Shown: positions 36,601 to 46,776, numbered from the stretch's first letter. The stretch: 64,000 nt of DNA from Bacteroidales bacterium (GCA_021373135.1 JAJFTH010000010.1:186001-250000), one strand, 5' to 3'. Numbers and translations: made by a program. Notes: a model not told the origin generated them from the sequence alone.

Positions 36601-36828
36601 TATCTGACAATGAATTACGATTTATCAAAATATGTCAGAAAAACCCCTTTTACAAGCTTACTGTTTACTGTAACAGGGAATAATTTATTCCTTTTAACCC
36701 GATATACGGGTGCCGATCCAAGTTTAAATGCAAACACAAGTGCCGGAGGTACAGGTTCTACGGGTATCGACAACTATGCCGTACCTAATACCAGGAGTAT
36801 AAATTTTGGAATCACTGCTACTTTCTAA
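33670..36828 (+). CDS. SusC/RagA-type TonB-linked outer-membrane receptor
   Basis: 1052 residues, normal for SusC. A signal peptide (about 1-20) precedes a carboxypeptidase-like regulatory domain (ISGVVVDENQEPLIGVSVNV, about 24-105), a TonB-box-like DEVVITAMG, a plug domain (about 115-230; FVNALQGKIAGLSV and VLKGAAAAALYGQDAANGVIMITTKKG) and a 22-strand barrel ending in SINFGITATF. It imports oligosaccharides across the outer membrane with its SusD partner, driven by TonB. First gene of the plus-strand locus. The regulatory domain has no STN extension, so anti-sigma signalling through the receptor is unlikely. Confidence 0.95.
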   Translation: MRKYFFLLFLLVFTTICAVAQQSISGVVVDENQEPLIGVSVNVKGSTTATITDMDGKYRFSSVPASTTIVFSYVGMKTQEQKITPSTSVLNITMQSNALAIDEVVITAMGIRQEKKRMNFAVQSVNADNLTENKSANFVNALQGKIAGLSVTNSSGSPNSGTQVIIRGISSINNTQSNEPLFILDGMPLAGKGSSAADINPNDIENVTVLKGAAAAALYGQDAANGVIMITTKKGNAGKITATLNASVQYDSPTRLQQLQTSYIPGSQGFYVDQAFGGWGPLLNEGDKIYDNVNNFLRDGLYQKYDLSLSGGSDKFQAYASANYSKNDGIVPNDYLNKFGILLKATFQPIKTLSFNISVNIQENTSRSFDATGMSGIYNFPITSDITDYELINGYPRFSYYSDGDAKKHSSPLSPLYSRYKDNGINKKLRNILNGSIEWKPVRNLNITGRVSYDTNASSYDGYTVPRFDDSVILPYLSKPENPAENATPAELQEYQKNLEAYYEFLEEYANTPYLSSKDIKDMDIDLLGTYSTSMSRSELLSASALATYKIELNNDFSIDFLAGADLKMEEGLSTSNSGRDFIIPGTYSLSNTNSAYIFLGDRTTEHRQKRMYGYFGEIRGDYKGLASLSVTSRWDWSSTILKNPYYYPSITGGLLFSELFDLSNDVFSYGKLRGNYAVVGKDAIPYLYDRRFKQFATFPDNGYGLDPTLSSADRNLAPEMSYSWEIGADLRFFNNRTRLDMAYYSVKSDNQIVTVRVSPTSGHILQTRNEGAIRNQGIEFSLEQDIIKNREFSWTSILNFGLNRGTVVSLPEDVAEITGTQYGDIYTSAYSGGSTTGLSGKDYLRTDEGKIIVGSDGYPKIDPNKNKYIGNREPLFHSGITNTFKYKNLLLSFLFEGRLGGDVVNVTGRGLISNGQSKMLEQYRGRQIVVEGVVQQPDGSYEPNTTPISLDNSTIINYFYAVSSNFVEDGSYIRLSYLTMNYDLSKYVRKTPFTSLLFTVTGNNLFLLTRYTGADPSLNANTSAGGTGSTGIDNYAVPNTRSINFGITATF

Positions 36829-36860
36829 AAAGTTAAATCACAACTAACAATACAAAATAT

Positions 36861-38678
36861 ATGAAAATTTTCCGATTTATAGCATTCAGTATTCCTGTTG
36901 TTATGCTGCTTGCCGGCTGCGAAGATTTTTTGGATGTAAATGTCAGCAAGGACAGCCCAACAACCATTACGGTAGATCAAGCATTACCTACAGCTTGTTT
37001 CTATGCCGCGCAAGAAATATATGATCATGCGGAATACAGTGTCTATCTTTCACAGGCACTGACAACTTCTTCGAAGAGCCAGACAGGCGTATATGCCTAC
37101 AGTCAGGGTTGGGAATTTTTATCGATGAACCGTCACCCGCAATGGCGCAGGCATTTTTACGACTTGGGGGCCAACATTAATGAAATGATTGGTGCTGCCG
37201 AAAAAATTGATTCAAAGAATTTTATTTTAATCGGTCGGACCATCATGTTACAATCCACCATGCTGACAACCGACGTATTCGGGCCAATGCCGCGTTCCAA
37301 CGCTTACACATCAACATCGCCTACCTACGACACACAAGAAGCAATTTACGAGTGGATGTATCAGGAAGCGGATAATCTGGTAGCTTTATACGAAGACTCT
37401 ACATGGACCAATAATCCGGCCAACATCCCTATTACGGCAAAGATGGATCGAATATATGCCGGTGATATGAAAAAATGGGGATTATATGCCAAGGCACTAC
37501 GTGCACGCTTATGGTTGCGTAAATTACCCAACTGGGAAAATACCCCTGCTGTTTGCAACCACATTGTCGAAATGGTAAATGATATTTTGAACGACCCCGA
37601 TTGGGAAGAACCGCATTACAAATATCCGGGGGGAACCAATGAACAAAACTGTCCCTGGGGTCCTTCTGCACCAATCATCAATTCCTGGGAAAGCAGGGGA
37701 AACCGTCTGGCAACTTCCATTCCATCAAAGTTTTTTGCTTACGCCATTTTAGGATGTTACCCCAACCGATTGACTACCAGACTATCTTCACTTGACCCGC
37801 GTACAGAGAAACTCATGTCGCCACGCGGAACAGGAGCCAGCGGTAGCGATGCCATACGTTGGTTGGAAAGCAATATCGGGATGGATGTATCGATGAAGGT
37901 AACCTACTACCCGGATTTATATGCTACCACCTCCGGAGCAAATCCTTATACAAAAAATGACGGTTATTTAGCTTTGATTACCGACGAAGAATTGATGTTC
38001 ATCAAAGCTGAAGCCCAATATTGGGGTGGAGATAAACCGGCAGCGTATAATACGACTAAAGAAGCAGTTCTACGAAATTTTACCCGTTTGGGAATAAAAG
38101 AACCTGTTGCAGCAATAGATGGAAACAATGCCGTCAAACGCTATTTCAGTTTCTTTAATATTCGCCTGCCGGGTGCAAGCTCCTTTACCATTGCCGACCT
38201 GATGCAACAAAAATACATTACCATGTACCTGCAACCGGAACAATGGAACGATGTACGGCGATACAATTACAGCAGTAAAACAAACGGAATTTTTTACGAC
38301 AACGTAGCTGTTTATACGGTAACCACTTGTCACAATGGAACTGGAGGAACCAATATACCCGGATATTCCACCGCTCCCGGTGCTGTTTTCGGAAGTGGTG
38401 CAAATCCCATGACCGCTGAATATTCCCTCCGTCGTCCCTACAACCTGTATGAACCATATTGGATGCAAACCGATGCCTTCGGCGTAAATGCAGAACTTTC
38501 TCCCAATGCGTGGATAACCAGATTGAACTATGACCCAGAAACTGAAGACAAATACAATAAAGCTGAATTAGAACGTCTGGGAGCATACAAAAACCACGAA
38601 TGGTTGAAAAAAAGGATGATTTGGGCATATAACATCAGTGGAAAAGCTACAGCCAGCGATCCTACTGAATGGAAATAA
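36861..38678 (+). CDS. SusD/RagB-family surface lipoprotein
   Basis: 605 residues. The signal peptide ends in a lipobox (MLLAGC, lipidated C20) followed by EDFLDVN, typical of SusD. The body is helical with TPR-like repeats; the segment around DPDWEEPHYKYPGGTNEQ and the C-terminal LMQQKYITMYLQPEQWNDVRRY match the SusD subfamily named nutrient-binding outer-membrane lipoprotein. It caps the SusC barrel and binds the glycan to be imported. It starts 32 nt after susC. Confidence 0.93.
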   Translation: MKIFRFIAFSIPVVMLLAGCEDFLDVNVSKDSPTTITVDQALPTACFYAAQEIYDHAEYSVYLSQALTTSSKSQTGVYAYSQGWEFLSMNRHPQWRRHFYDLGANINEMIGAAEKIDSKNFILIGRTIMLQSTMLTTDVFGPMPRSNAYTSTSPTYDTQEAIYEWMYQEADNLVALYEDSTWTNNPANIPITAKMDRIYAGDMKKWGLYAKALRARLWLRKLPNWENTPAVCNHIVEMVNDILNDPDWEEPHYKYPGGTNEQNCPWGPSAPIINSWESRGNRLATSIPSKFFAYAILGCYPNRLTTRLSSLDPRTEKLMSPRGTGASGSDAIRWLESNIGMDVSMKVTYYPDLYATTSGANPYTKNDGYLALITDEELMFIKAEAQYWGGDKPAAYNTTKEAVLRNFTRLGIKEPVAAIDGNNAVKRYFSFFNIRLPGASSFTIADLMQQKYITMYLQPEQWNDVRRYNYSSKTNGIFYDNVAVYTVTTCHNGTGGTNIPGYSTAPGAVFGSGANPMTAEYSLRRPYNLYEPYWMQTDAFGVNAELSPNAWITRLNYDPETEDKYNKAELERLGAYKNHEWLKKRMIWAYNISGKATASDPTEWK

Positions 38679-38769
38679 AAACCTTTTCCTTTTTTCAAAA
38701 TAATGAGTAAAGGAGAATTTGAGATAAAAATTCAAAGCATAAATAAACTTACAAATTAAGACTAAAACA

Positions 38770-39621
38770 ATGAACAACATTTTGAACAGAATAGTATCAT
38801 TCGCTATTTATGGTTTGATGTTTACGGCATTATCTTCCTGCGAAAAACATGATTTTTTCGATGAAAATGCCATTACAGGTAACGTCGGTCCCCAAGCCTA
38901 CTGGGAAGTAGGAAGTTCAACAGTAAGTGCGGGATCCAACATGTCATTTGTCATACAATATTATTCCACCAAAGCAGATATAGATCATTCGGAAGTGTGG
39001 TACAATGTTACCGAAACACAGGAAAAAGTTGTTTCTTGTCCATGGGTAACATCTTTTACCTATTCCTATAATTCCATTACATCCGAGGAAAAACGTATTG
39101 CTCAGAAAATACAGGAATATCCCCATGCTCTCGCTCTGTGGTCTGATTCATTGCATGCCTATACCTTTACCGGAGAATTTCCGGTTAGCGGAACATTAAA
39201 ACCTTTTGCATGGGCTAAGCCGGAAGTTTTCGATTCCACCAAAATGGATACCTACTTTGGAACAGGCTATATGCAACATTTCAAGGACAGTCTGTACACC
39301 CTGATGAAGTATGCTGATTTCAAGAACATGTTATTGGGAATGAGTTTGCTGGATAATTTTAGCCAATATACAGATTCAACCTTCGATATTAATTCGAATA
39401 GTTATGTATATCACTTTCCAAAAGATGGAAACGGAAACACACCGGTACCGGAGAATATCCGAAATCTGTACAATGCCATTCCATTCGATCAGTTGATAGA
39501 AAGTCCTTCGGGATACAATGTGGAATTTAAACGCACCTATTTTCTCGAAACCAGGATGCGGGTTTACGACACTAACGGTATTTATGGAACAACAGTATCA
39601 AAAAAAATTGACATTAATTGA
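38770..39621 (+). CDS. Putative surface lipoprotein of unknown fold in the SusCD operon
   Basis: 283 residues with a lipobox (FTALSSC, C24) after an N-terminal hydrophobic segment. I do not recognise the domain. The body is rich in beta strands with aromatic residues (QAYWEVGSSTVSAG, then YYSTKADIDHSEVWYNVTE). Proteins coded directly after susD are usually surface glycan-binding proteins, which would fit. It starts 91 nt after the SusD gene. Confidence 0.7.
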   Translation: MNNILNRIVSFAIYGLMFTALSSCEKHDFFDENAITGNVGPQAYWEVGSSTVSAGSNMSFVIQYYSTKADIDHSEVWYNVTETQEKVVSCPWVTSFTYSYNSITSEEKRIAQKIQEYPHALALWSDSLHAYTFTGEFPVSGTLKPFAWAKPEVFDSTKMDTYFGTGYMQHFKDSLYTLMKYADFKNMLLGMSLLDNFSQYTDSTFDINSNSYVYHFPKDGNGNTPVPENIRNLYNAIPFDQLIESPSGYNVEFKRTYFLETRMRVYDTNGIYGTTVSKKIDIN

Positions 39622-39717
39622 TTTCAATTTCATTACTTACCATGTACCATTTGTTTTTACTATAAGGATTAATCATGATATAAGCATATCAGCATGAATT
39701 TATTAACTCAGGAGCAC

Positions 39718-41403
39718 ATGAAAACAACAGCACTCATAAAACAATATTTGTTAATTTGTCTTATCGGATACGTAGCCTTCGGATGTATCAACAATGTGCC
39801 GGAAGTGGAAGAACTACCCTCTGCTGACGTAGCATTTACTTACGAAGTAATTGACAACACCTATCAATTGGATTATTATGTGGGTGCAACTATAGAATTC
39901 ACCAGCATTTCAAGCATGGAAGGCGAATGTGTCTGGGATTTCGGTGATGGCAGTGATCCTGTTATCGGTAAAGTAGTTACACACAAATATACTGACGCAG
40001 GAACCTATTCTGTGAAACTGACAATTTCCGATTTGAAGTTCAACAAACAGCCTATTTTGGTTAAGGACATTGTTCCGATTATGAACGTTGACCCTATTCA
40101 AGGTGGTCTTTGTGAAGTGCTTACCACTCCGGTTAGTATTTCGGTTGAATTACCAAATCCTGAAAATCTGACTGAAGAATATTTATGGATTTTTCCTCAG
40201 GGAACAACCGACGAAAGCGGAAATCCGATCAGCACATCCACAGCAAAGGATCCAGGCAAAGTAAAGTTCAGCCATGTTGGATCGCAAGCTGTCCGGTTAC
40301 AGGCAAAATTGGCAGGTCGTCAGTTAGAGGAAGGAAAAGTCAATGTGCAAGTTGGCTACAATCAGGAAATGCCGACCTTGTACTATGCTGTAAAAGGTGG
40401 AAACATCATGGCGCTTAAGCTGGTAAGCAATAAACCTGCAGGAATGAACATCTATCCGTTTGATATGGGGGTTTCTTCAGGGAAACATCCATTGAATGTT
40501 TTATTCAAAGATTCTTCTCTTTATGTATTGGATTGCGGACAACAATTTACCTATGTGGATGACGCTGATGGTGTGTTAGGAGATGGTAGGATTACCGTGA
40601 TGTCTAAAGACGGCTCAAAAGTTGAAACCATGTTGTCCAATTCAGGAGCAGCATTCAATGATCCATTCTACGGATATATTGAAGGTTCAAATCTATATTT
40701 TTCAGACAGATTAACAGGATTTACAAAGATTCCCCTGAGTGATCGAAATAAAGTTTATTCTGTTTCTGAATTTCCATTTTTTGTAAAAGGAAATTTACTT
40801 GGATATTATGGAAAAGGTATGGGCTTTGCTTCACTAAATGCAGGTTTTACAAAAATAAACGGTACATGGTATTGGTGCAAAATTAACTCTGGTACAGGAA
40901 TATATCGTTTTACAGAGGCAGATATTCTGAAAACAGAAAACAATGGTATTGCTCCAGTTCCAGAAGCTGGGATTGTGTTATCAGGTGTGAACCCTAGATC
41001 CATTTTGTGGGACAAAAATAATAAAGTTATATATTTTACACTCATTGATACTGGTAAAGAAGGTTTATATCGCTGTACTTTAGAGCAATTAAACGCAATG
41101 GGCGCTGTTTCGGAAGCCGCATTAGCCCCTTACAGATTAAAAACAAAAAATGGAAAAACGGTTACCCCGATAACCGAAACAGGTAAAGGAGAAGGTTCGA
41201 CAGGTGAATTTATCGGTATCAGCCAACTAACTCTGGACGAAGCTACGGGTTGTGTTTATTTTGGTCTGCGTTCAGCTTATCCAGACGAAGTTAAATCAGG
41301 ACTGATGCGTTACAACCCGGCCACCGGGTTTATTGAACATGTCATCGAAGGAGTTGAAGTTTATGGAGTTGCTGTAAACAACAACAAGTCAAAATTGTTT
41401 TAA
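39718..41403 (+). CDS. PKD-domain, beta-propeller-like surface lipoprotein
   Basis: 561 residues from the ATG at 39718, which has AGGAG 7-11 nt upstream; an earlier in-frame ATG at 39694 lacks one. A lipobox (VAFGC, C23) follows the signal. A PKD domain (about 40-115; CVWDFGDGSDPVIG and HKYTDAGTYSVKLTISD) is followed by a second PKD-like region (to about 215) and a repeat-containing C-terminal half that looks like a six-bladed propeller (SSLYVLDCGQQ, GSNLYFSDRLTG, NKVIYFTLIDTGKEGLYRC). Likely a surface glycan-binding protein of the SusCD system. Confidence 0.75.
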   Translation: MKTTALIKQYLLICLIGYVAFGCINNVPEVEELPSADVAFTYEVIDNTYQLDYYVGATIEFTSISSMEGECVWDFGDGSDPVIGKVVTHKYTDAGTYSVKLTISDLKFNKQPILVKDIVPIMNVDPIQGGLCEVLTTPVSISVELPNPENLTEEYLWIFPQGTTDESGNPISTSTAKDPGKVKFSHVGSQAVRLQAKLAGRQLEEGKVNVQVGYNQEMPTLYYAVKGGNIMALKLVSNKPAGMNIYPFDMGVSSGKHPLNVLFKDSSLYVLDCGQQFTYVDDADGVLGDGRITVMSKDGSKVETMLSNSGAAFNDPFYGYIEGSNLYFSDRLTGFTKIPLSDRNKVYSVSEFPFFVKGNLLGYYGKGMGFASLNAGFTKINGTWYWCKINSGTGIYRFTEADILKTENNGIAPVPEAGIVLSGVNPRSILWDKNNKVIYFTLIDTGKEGLYRCTLEQLNAMGAVSEAALAPYRLKTKNGKTVTPITETGKGEGSTGEFIGISQLTLDEATGCVYFGLRSAYPDEVKSGLMRYNPATGFIEHVIEGVEVYGVAVNNNKSKLF

Positions 41404-41473
41404 CAGAGACACGGCATACCACGTTTGTATCATTAAAAATCGCATCTCTACATTTAATATATTAATCATCTGA

Positions 41474-44095
41474 ATGAAACGTATCTTTCATATTGCAGCC
41501 TTTTTAATTTTCACCGGAATGTATCTTTCGGCACAATCGCCAAAGCGCGAAGTTCGTTCCGTATGGCTTACAACAGTTTGGCGACAGGATTGGCCATCGA
41601 CCACTGTCCCTGTAGCCACCGGAACCAATGAAGCGACACGCGAGGCAGCGCGCAATGCGCAAAAATCGGGTCTAATCTCTGTACTCGACAAATTGCAGGG
41701 TGCGAATTTCAATACTGTTTTCTTTCAGGTGAGAGGAATGTGTGATGCTTTTTATAACTCGCAATATGAACCCTGGAGTCAGTACCTGTCTTCCGAACGG
41801 GGAGCTGATCCTGGTTGGGATCCGTTGGCATACCTCGTCCAGGAAGCCCATAAGCGTGGCATCGAAGTTCATGCATGGCTCAATCCATATCGTTATTCCA
41901 CGTCTTCGCAATCACAAGACACCTTGCCGGGTAGTTATTTAAAGGCTCATCCTGACTGGTTGATGGATTACGGAGAATATAATATGATTTTAAATCCTGG
42001 CATGCCTGAAGTCCGGCAGCGTATCACTGATGTCGTGGCAGATATCATTACGAATTATGATGTGGATGGCATTGTGTTCGACGACTACTTTTATAAGTCA
42101 GGCACAAAAGATAGCATGGATGAGCAACAATATCAAAAGTATAATCCAAACAGTCTGCAAAGGGGTGATTGGCGTCGTGAAAATATAAACCAGATGGTCA
42201 GGGACGTACAGGCACGCATCAACAGCATTAAATCATATATCACATTTGGTATCAGTCCGGCCGGAGTTGCTGCTTCAGACCCCTACGTGGCCAATAAATA
42301 CGGTGTTGAGCCTCCTCCGGTAGGTGACGACTGGCAATACAGCGGCATTTATAGTGACCCGTTGGCATGGCTCTATAACGGAACGATTGACTACATTTCC
42401 CCGCAGTTGTACTGGACGATTGGTTCAACCAATGACTATTCGAAACTCAGCCCTTGGTGGGCCAAGGTCTCCAACTTCTTCGGCCGGCAATATTACTCAA
42501 GCAATACGAGTACTTATTCATCGGCTGAATTGATCAATCAGATCAACATCAACCGCAATGCCGATTTAAACGGCACAACCGGAAATGTTTATTTTCGCAC
42601 GAACGATCTTCCACAGACCACTCTTACGGCGTTTAAAGCCGTCCCGTATCAATCGACGGCTTTACGTGCAGCCTATGGATGGAAAGCTGCACCTGTACAA
42701 ACGCTGGTGGAAAACCTGACACTATCGGGTCAAAACCTAACCTGGAATTATACCGACAATATGGTTCGTTATAGCATTTACGCTATTCCTAAGTCAAACA
42801 GGAAAGACGCCGATGCTTTTACCAGTCCGAAATATTTATTGGGAATATCCTATACGAAAAATTATACGTTGCCTACAACGATAAGCAATGCAACACATGA
42901 CATTGCCGTAGCTGTCTACGATCGGTACGGCAATGAATTTCCGCCACGTGTATTAGGCGAGCTTGCAACGACTGTTGGCGCTGCACAACTTACCTATCCG
43001 GCCCAAAACAGCAACAATGTTGTGTTACCGGCATTCTTCACCTGGTCAGCTGTAGAAAATGCAGCTTATTACGTGTGGGAATTATCAGAAGATGCGGCCT
43101 TTACAAAACCCATCGTATCCCGTGAAATATCGGCACCAGAGTTCTATTCGGGACTTCAAACCAACATCAAGGAAAACAGAACCTACTTTTGGAGAATAAA
43201 GACAGTCAGTTCCAATGCTCCAATGACGATATCGGAAGTACGCAGTTTCGAGGGTACTAAATTTAAAATCACCTCACCTGCTGACGGCAGTCCAAATGTA
43301 TCAATGTCGCCCGAATTTACCTGGACAGATATTGGTGAAGGTGCCAGTTATACACTGGAAATTTCGAACAAATCAGATTTCTCCGCCCTGGTCTACACAA
43401 TCAGCACTCAGACAACAAGCGCCTTAGTACCAAGCGGTATTCTATTCACTTCAACAACCTATTATGCTCGTGTGAAAGCCGTCAAAGGTGACATAGTGGC
43501 TATCTCGGAACGCATTCATTTTGTTACTGAAGAAGTGCCTATTCCCGTACCTGTGATTATCTCTCCTGAAAACGGAGATACCGTTTATGGAACTGAAATA
43601 ACACTCAGTTGGCAACCACAGACTTCCAAAGGTTTCCGCGCCGAATTGTCGAAAACCGCAACCTTCCCTTCAAGAGGCACTACGCTGATGGCGGTAGATG
43701 CATTCACCTATAAAGTTGTTTACACCGGGCTCGACGAAGGCACCTATTACCTGCGCGTCAGGGCAAAAAACAGTGTTGGACTGACTGAACCTTCAGCATC
43801 TGTGATGGTCTATCTGAAAAACACATCGGCTGTTCATGACGTCACTGCTTCCGATTTCTGCCAGATTTATTACGACCATACAGGTATCTGTCATCTGGTT
43901 ATCAACAATGCAGAAAGCAATGAAGCTACTATTGATATATATGCCGTAACTGGGATGCGGATCAGTACCTATTATTTCAGTCTGACTGCAGGTAACAATA
44001 CCCTGACACCTGACATGACAGGCTTTGATAAAGGTTTATACTTGCTGAAAATACAAACTGGAAATAAGGAGAAAGTATTTAAAGTCAAACGATAA
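41474..44095 (+). CDS. GHL10 (DUF187) family glycoside hydrolase with Fn3-like repeats and T9SS domain
   Basis: 873 residues with a signal peptide (to about LSAQ). The GHL10 domain (about 22-345) shows EVRSVWLTTVWRQDWP, ANFNTVFFQVRG, GIEVHAWLNPYR and DVDGIVFDDYFY with the acidic active-site residues. A member of this family, E. coli DigH, is a glycosidase that cuts denuded peptidoglycan strands, so a bare cell-wall glycan is a reasonable substrate here; this is family knowledge, not proof. Fn3 or Ig-like repeats (about 400-785) and a T9SS sorting domain (about 795-873; FDKGLYLLKIQTG, KVFKVKR) place it at the cell surface. Confidence 0.88.
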   Translation: MKRIFHIAAFLIFTGMYLSAQSPKREVRSVWLTTVWRQDWPSTTVPVATGTNEATREAARNAQKSGLISVLDKLQGANFNTVFFQVRGMCDAFYNSQYEPWSQYLSSERGADPGWDPLAYLVQEAHKRGIEVHAWLNPYRYSTSSQSQDTLPGSYLKAHPDWLMDYGEYNMILNPGMPEVRQRITDVVADIITNYDVDGIVFDDYFYKSGTKDSMDEQQYQKYNPNSLQRGDWRRENINQMVRDVQARINSIKSYITFGISPAGVAASDPYVANKYGVEPPPVGDDWQYSGIYSDPLAWLYNGTIDYISPQLYWTIGSTNDYSKLSPWWAKVSNFFGRQYYSSNTSTYSSAELINQININRNADLNGTTGNVYFRTNDLPQTTLTAFKAVPYQSTALRAAYGWKAAPVQTLVENLTLSGQNLTWNYTDNMVRYSIYAIPKSNRKDADAFTSPKYLLGISYTKNYTLPTTISNATHDIAVAVYDRYGNEFPPRVLGELATTVGAAQLTYPAQNSNNVVLPAFFTWSAVENAAYYVWELSEDAAFTKPIVSREISAPEFYSGLQTNIKENRTYFWRIKTVSSNAPMTISEVRSFEGTKFKITSPADGSPNVSMSPEFTWTDIGEGASYTLEISNKSDFSALVYTISTQTTSALVPSGILFTSTTYYARVKAVKGDIVAISERIHFVTEEVPIPVPVIISPENGDTVYGTEITLSWQPQTSKGFRAELSKTATFPSRGTTLMAVDAFTYKVVYTGLDEGTYYLRVRAKNSVGLTEPSASVMVYLKNTSAVHDVTASDFCQIYYDHTGICHLVINNAESNEATIDIYAVTGMRISTYYFSLTAGNNTLTPDMTGFDKGLYLLKIQTGNKEKVFKVKR

Positions 44096-44174
44096 TAGCT
44101 ATTAGCTTGTTAGACAGTAAAGAAGTTGAACTAAAATATAAGATTCTCAATTATCAACCCAAAATTTAATGTTT

Positions 44175-46721
44175 ATGAAAAAGTTTACTTTATTATTCGT
44201 CGCTTGCAGTATGACGATACTGTCATTTGCAGCAGGTGGAAACATCACCTATGAACTAAATGGTGGTGTAACCAACGACTATGGATGGAAAAACAAGGCT
44301 GACATGCTTGTAAGTTTGAATCAGGATTACAACACGCAGTATTCCGTAGCAACTACTGCAACCTGGTACACTTGGGAAACACTTGATGTAATTTTGAAAG
44401 CAGGCGATCCGGTTGTCCGTATTCCAACTTTTGCTTCAAGTATGTGGGGAGTCATTAAGACTCCAAAGTGGTTATGGTTACACGACTACATCGTCGCCAC
44501 AGTTGCAAAACAAGGAATTGCCGCAATAACTGAAGCCGAAGGCGCTGCCTGGCGTTACAATGTTTCTGCATTTTTTATAAGTGGTAAACGGGCAACATAT
44601 CCCGTTTCTGCCAATTATGCCGTTGAGGGACTTCCTGAAGCATTCATGCCTACCTGGAAACATGCTTTTGCCGGTCCTGCTACCTACGATGGAACTGCAG
44701 AAGTGATAATTCCAGCCCCTTACAAGGAAGGATTTACTTTTGATGGTTGGTACGATAACACAGCATTTACAGGGAGTAAAATCACCTCTATCGCTATTGG
44801 CGCCGAAGGGAACAAGGCATTGTATGCCAAATGGATAGAATACATCCCAACTTGTGCTGAAGTGAAAGCATTAGGAGCAGGCAAAGCAACTAAAGCCGGT
44901 GGTTTTGTAACCTTGGTTAACGGAAACACTGCCTATATTCAGGATGCCTCTGCAGGATTGATGATAGAATTTACAGAAGCTCCCACCATTGTCGCCGGTG
45001 ATAAAATCACCATCTCAGGAACAACCGCTGCTTTGGGTACTTATCTAAAAGTAACAGGTGCCACTTTGTTGGCAAAAGAAGCCGGATCAGTTCCTGCACA
45101 GCAAACTTTGACATTGGCTACATTAAAAGGTGATCCGGCTGCCTATATGCATGAATATGTATATCTCGAAGGGCTAAAAGTTGTATCCTACGGAACCGGC
45201 AATGTTGTTTTGGCCGATGACACTGAAAGTAGCATTACGCTTGTTGCTGACTTAAATCAATCAACCATTCCTGTAAACACAAAAGTGAACGTGAAGGCCA
45301 TTGTGACTTTTGACACAGAAGTCAAACTGGTTTCTGAAGCAAGCAAAGTTACCATTTCTCCGGTTCCAAGACCCGACCCATCCAGTTATGCCGCATTGGA
45401 AAATGGCAAATACACTTTAACAAGCAAATGGTTGGTTTCCAACACTCTTGATAATTTATCTGCCAATCCGATTGGAACATCTCAGATGGTTCGTGGTATG
45501 ACTGCAAAGAATGGTAAAATGTACTTTATTGACAGGGAATTCCAAAAAATCACTGTGGTGGATGGTGCAACCGGCAAGAAACTGGCTCCGATCGCATTGG
45601 ATACCAGTGTTCTTTTCAAACATGTTGGAAAATATAAAGATGGAAGGGATAGTATCTACTTAGCGGGCACACTTCAATACAACGATATTAAACAGGATTC
45701 AGCAGGAAATATCCTGATAAGCAATTTAATAGCATCCATAGCCCAACCATTCCAGGTTTGGAAAATTGATTTGGTAACAGGGAAAGGGACGCTGGTCATT
45801 GATGAAATCCTGAAAGACAATCCGGACTTTGCTTCAGCAACGGTTCGTTTTGATGCCTTCGGTGTGTATGGAGATGTTACTAAAAATGATGCCATTATCA
45901 TGGCTGCCAACGCTTCGGCAATGGAAGCTTATAAATGGACCATTACCAATGGAGTGGTTGGAAAGGCAGAATCAATTATTATTGATGTCAGCACTGATGG
46001 AACATTTCTGAAAGGGTTGGTTAATCCCGGAACTGCTCCGCAAATCTTCCCTATAGATAATGATTATTTCTATTTAGATGGAAATGCAACGCTTCCTACC
46101 TTAATTGATATGACAGGACAAATAGTGGATGGTTTCTATAACGTTCCTAAAGAAGTAGAAGACTGGTCTTTAAGCATTGGTTCAAAACAAGGTCACAATG
46201 GTCTGGTTGAATTTGAATTGGGAGGCGAATACTTCTTCCTGATTGCTGCAGGAAATACGGATGCAACTCCTCCTTCCAATTTCCGTTTGCTCAAATGGGC
46301 TGACGTAAACAAAGAATTCAGCGGAATCAAATCCATGTGGACGCTTCCTGCCAATGGTATGGGGGGAGCTTCTAATCCCTATCGTACAGCTATACCTGTG
46401 GTTGAAGTGAACGAGTCAACAAAAACGGCTACCCTTTATTTATATACCGGAGAAAACGGTTATGGTGTCTATGAATTCAAAATTAACGACGGCGATGGCA
46501 TAAAAGATGTCAAAAACAACATTTTGAAAATCAGTATTGTTGACAGAACAGTGACTTTCGACAAACAAGTAGCAAACGTTACCGTTTATTCTGTTACAGG
46601 ACAATTGGTAAAAAATGCCAACAATGTATCTTCTGTTAATGTTCCAACCAATGGTGTATTCCTGGTTAAGGCAACGACACACGAAGGAGAAACGGTTGTT
46701 GATAAAGTAATTGTAAAATAA
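44175..46721 (+). CDS. T9SS-sorted protein with InlB-type repeat, OB-fold and DUF4623-like propeller
   Basis: 848 residues from the ATG at 44175; an ATG two codons upstream is also possible. A signal peptide is followed by a beta-rich start, then a Listeria-Bacteroides (InlB B) repeat at about 185-222 (GFTFDGWYDNTAFTGSKI, LYAKWIEY), an OB-fold-like segment (about 230-395; AYIQDASAGLMIEF), a DUF4623-like part (about 400-765; SQMVRGMTAKNGKMYFIDRE) and a T9SS sorting domain (NVTVYSVTGQLVKN, GVFLVKA). Binding or scaffolding at the cell surface is likely; no catalytic motif is seen. A strong terminator follows. Confidence 0.7.
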   Translation: MKKFTLLFVACSMTILSFAAGGNITYELNGGVTNDYGWKNKADMLVSLNQDYNTQYSVATTATWYTWETLDVILKAGDPVVRIPTFASSMWGVIKTPKWLWLHDYIVATVAKQGIAAITEAEGAAWRYNVSAFFISGKRATYPVSANYAVEGLPEAFMPTWKHAFAGPATYDGTAEVIIPAPYKEGFTFDGWYDNTAFTGSKITSIAIGAEGNKALYAKWIEYIPTCAEVKALGAGKATKAGGFVTLVNGNTAYIQDASAGLMIEFTEAPTIVAGDKITISGTTAALGTYLKVTGATLLAKEAGSVPAQQTLTLATLKGDPAAYMHEYVYLEGLKVVSYGTGNVVLADDTESSITLVADLNQSTIPVNTKVNVKAIVTFDTEVKLVSEASKVTISPVPRPDPSSYAALENGKYTLTSKWLVSNTLDNLSANPIGTSQMVRGMTAKNGKMYFIDREFQKITVVDGATGKKLAPIALDTSVLFKHVGKYKDGRDSIYLAGTLQYNDIKQDSAGNILISNLIASIAQPFQVWKIDLVTGKGTLVIDEILKDNPDFASATVRFDAFGVYGDVTKNDAIIMAANASAMEAYKWTITNGVVGKAESIIIDVSTDGTFLKGLVNPGTAPQIFPIDNDYFYLDGNATLPTLIDMTGQIVDGFYNVPKEVEDWSLSIGSKQGHNGLVEFELGGEYFFLIAAGNTDATPPSNFRLLKWADVNKEFSGIKSMWTLPANGMGGASNPYRTAIPVVEVNESTKTATLYLYTGENGYGVYEFKINDGDGIKDVKNNILKISIVDRTVTFDKQVANVTVYSVTGQLVKNANNVSSVNVPTNGVFLVKATTHEGETVVDKVIVK

Positions 46722-46742
46722 AAAACAACCATAATTCTTGAC

Positions 46743-46776
46743 AAAAAGGTGGTGGCACTTCCACCACCTTTTTTTT
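46743..46776 (+). terminator. Strong rho-independent terminator within the plus-strand locus
   Basis: Stem AAAAAGGTGGTGG / CCACCACCTTTTT with a 5-nt loop and a long T-run, 21 nt past the stop codon at 46721. It splits the locus into an upstream SusCD part and a downstream enzyme part. Confidence 0.88.
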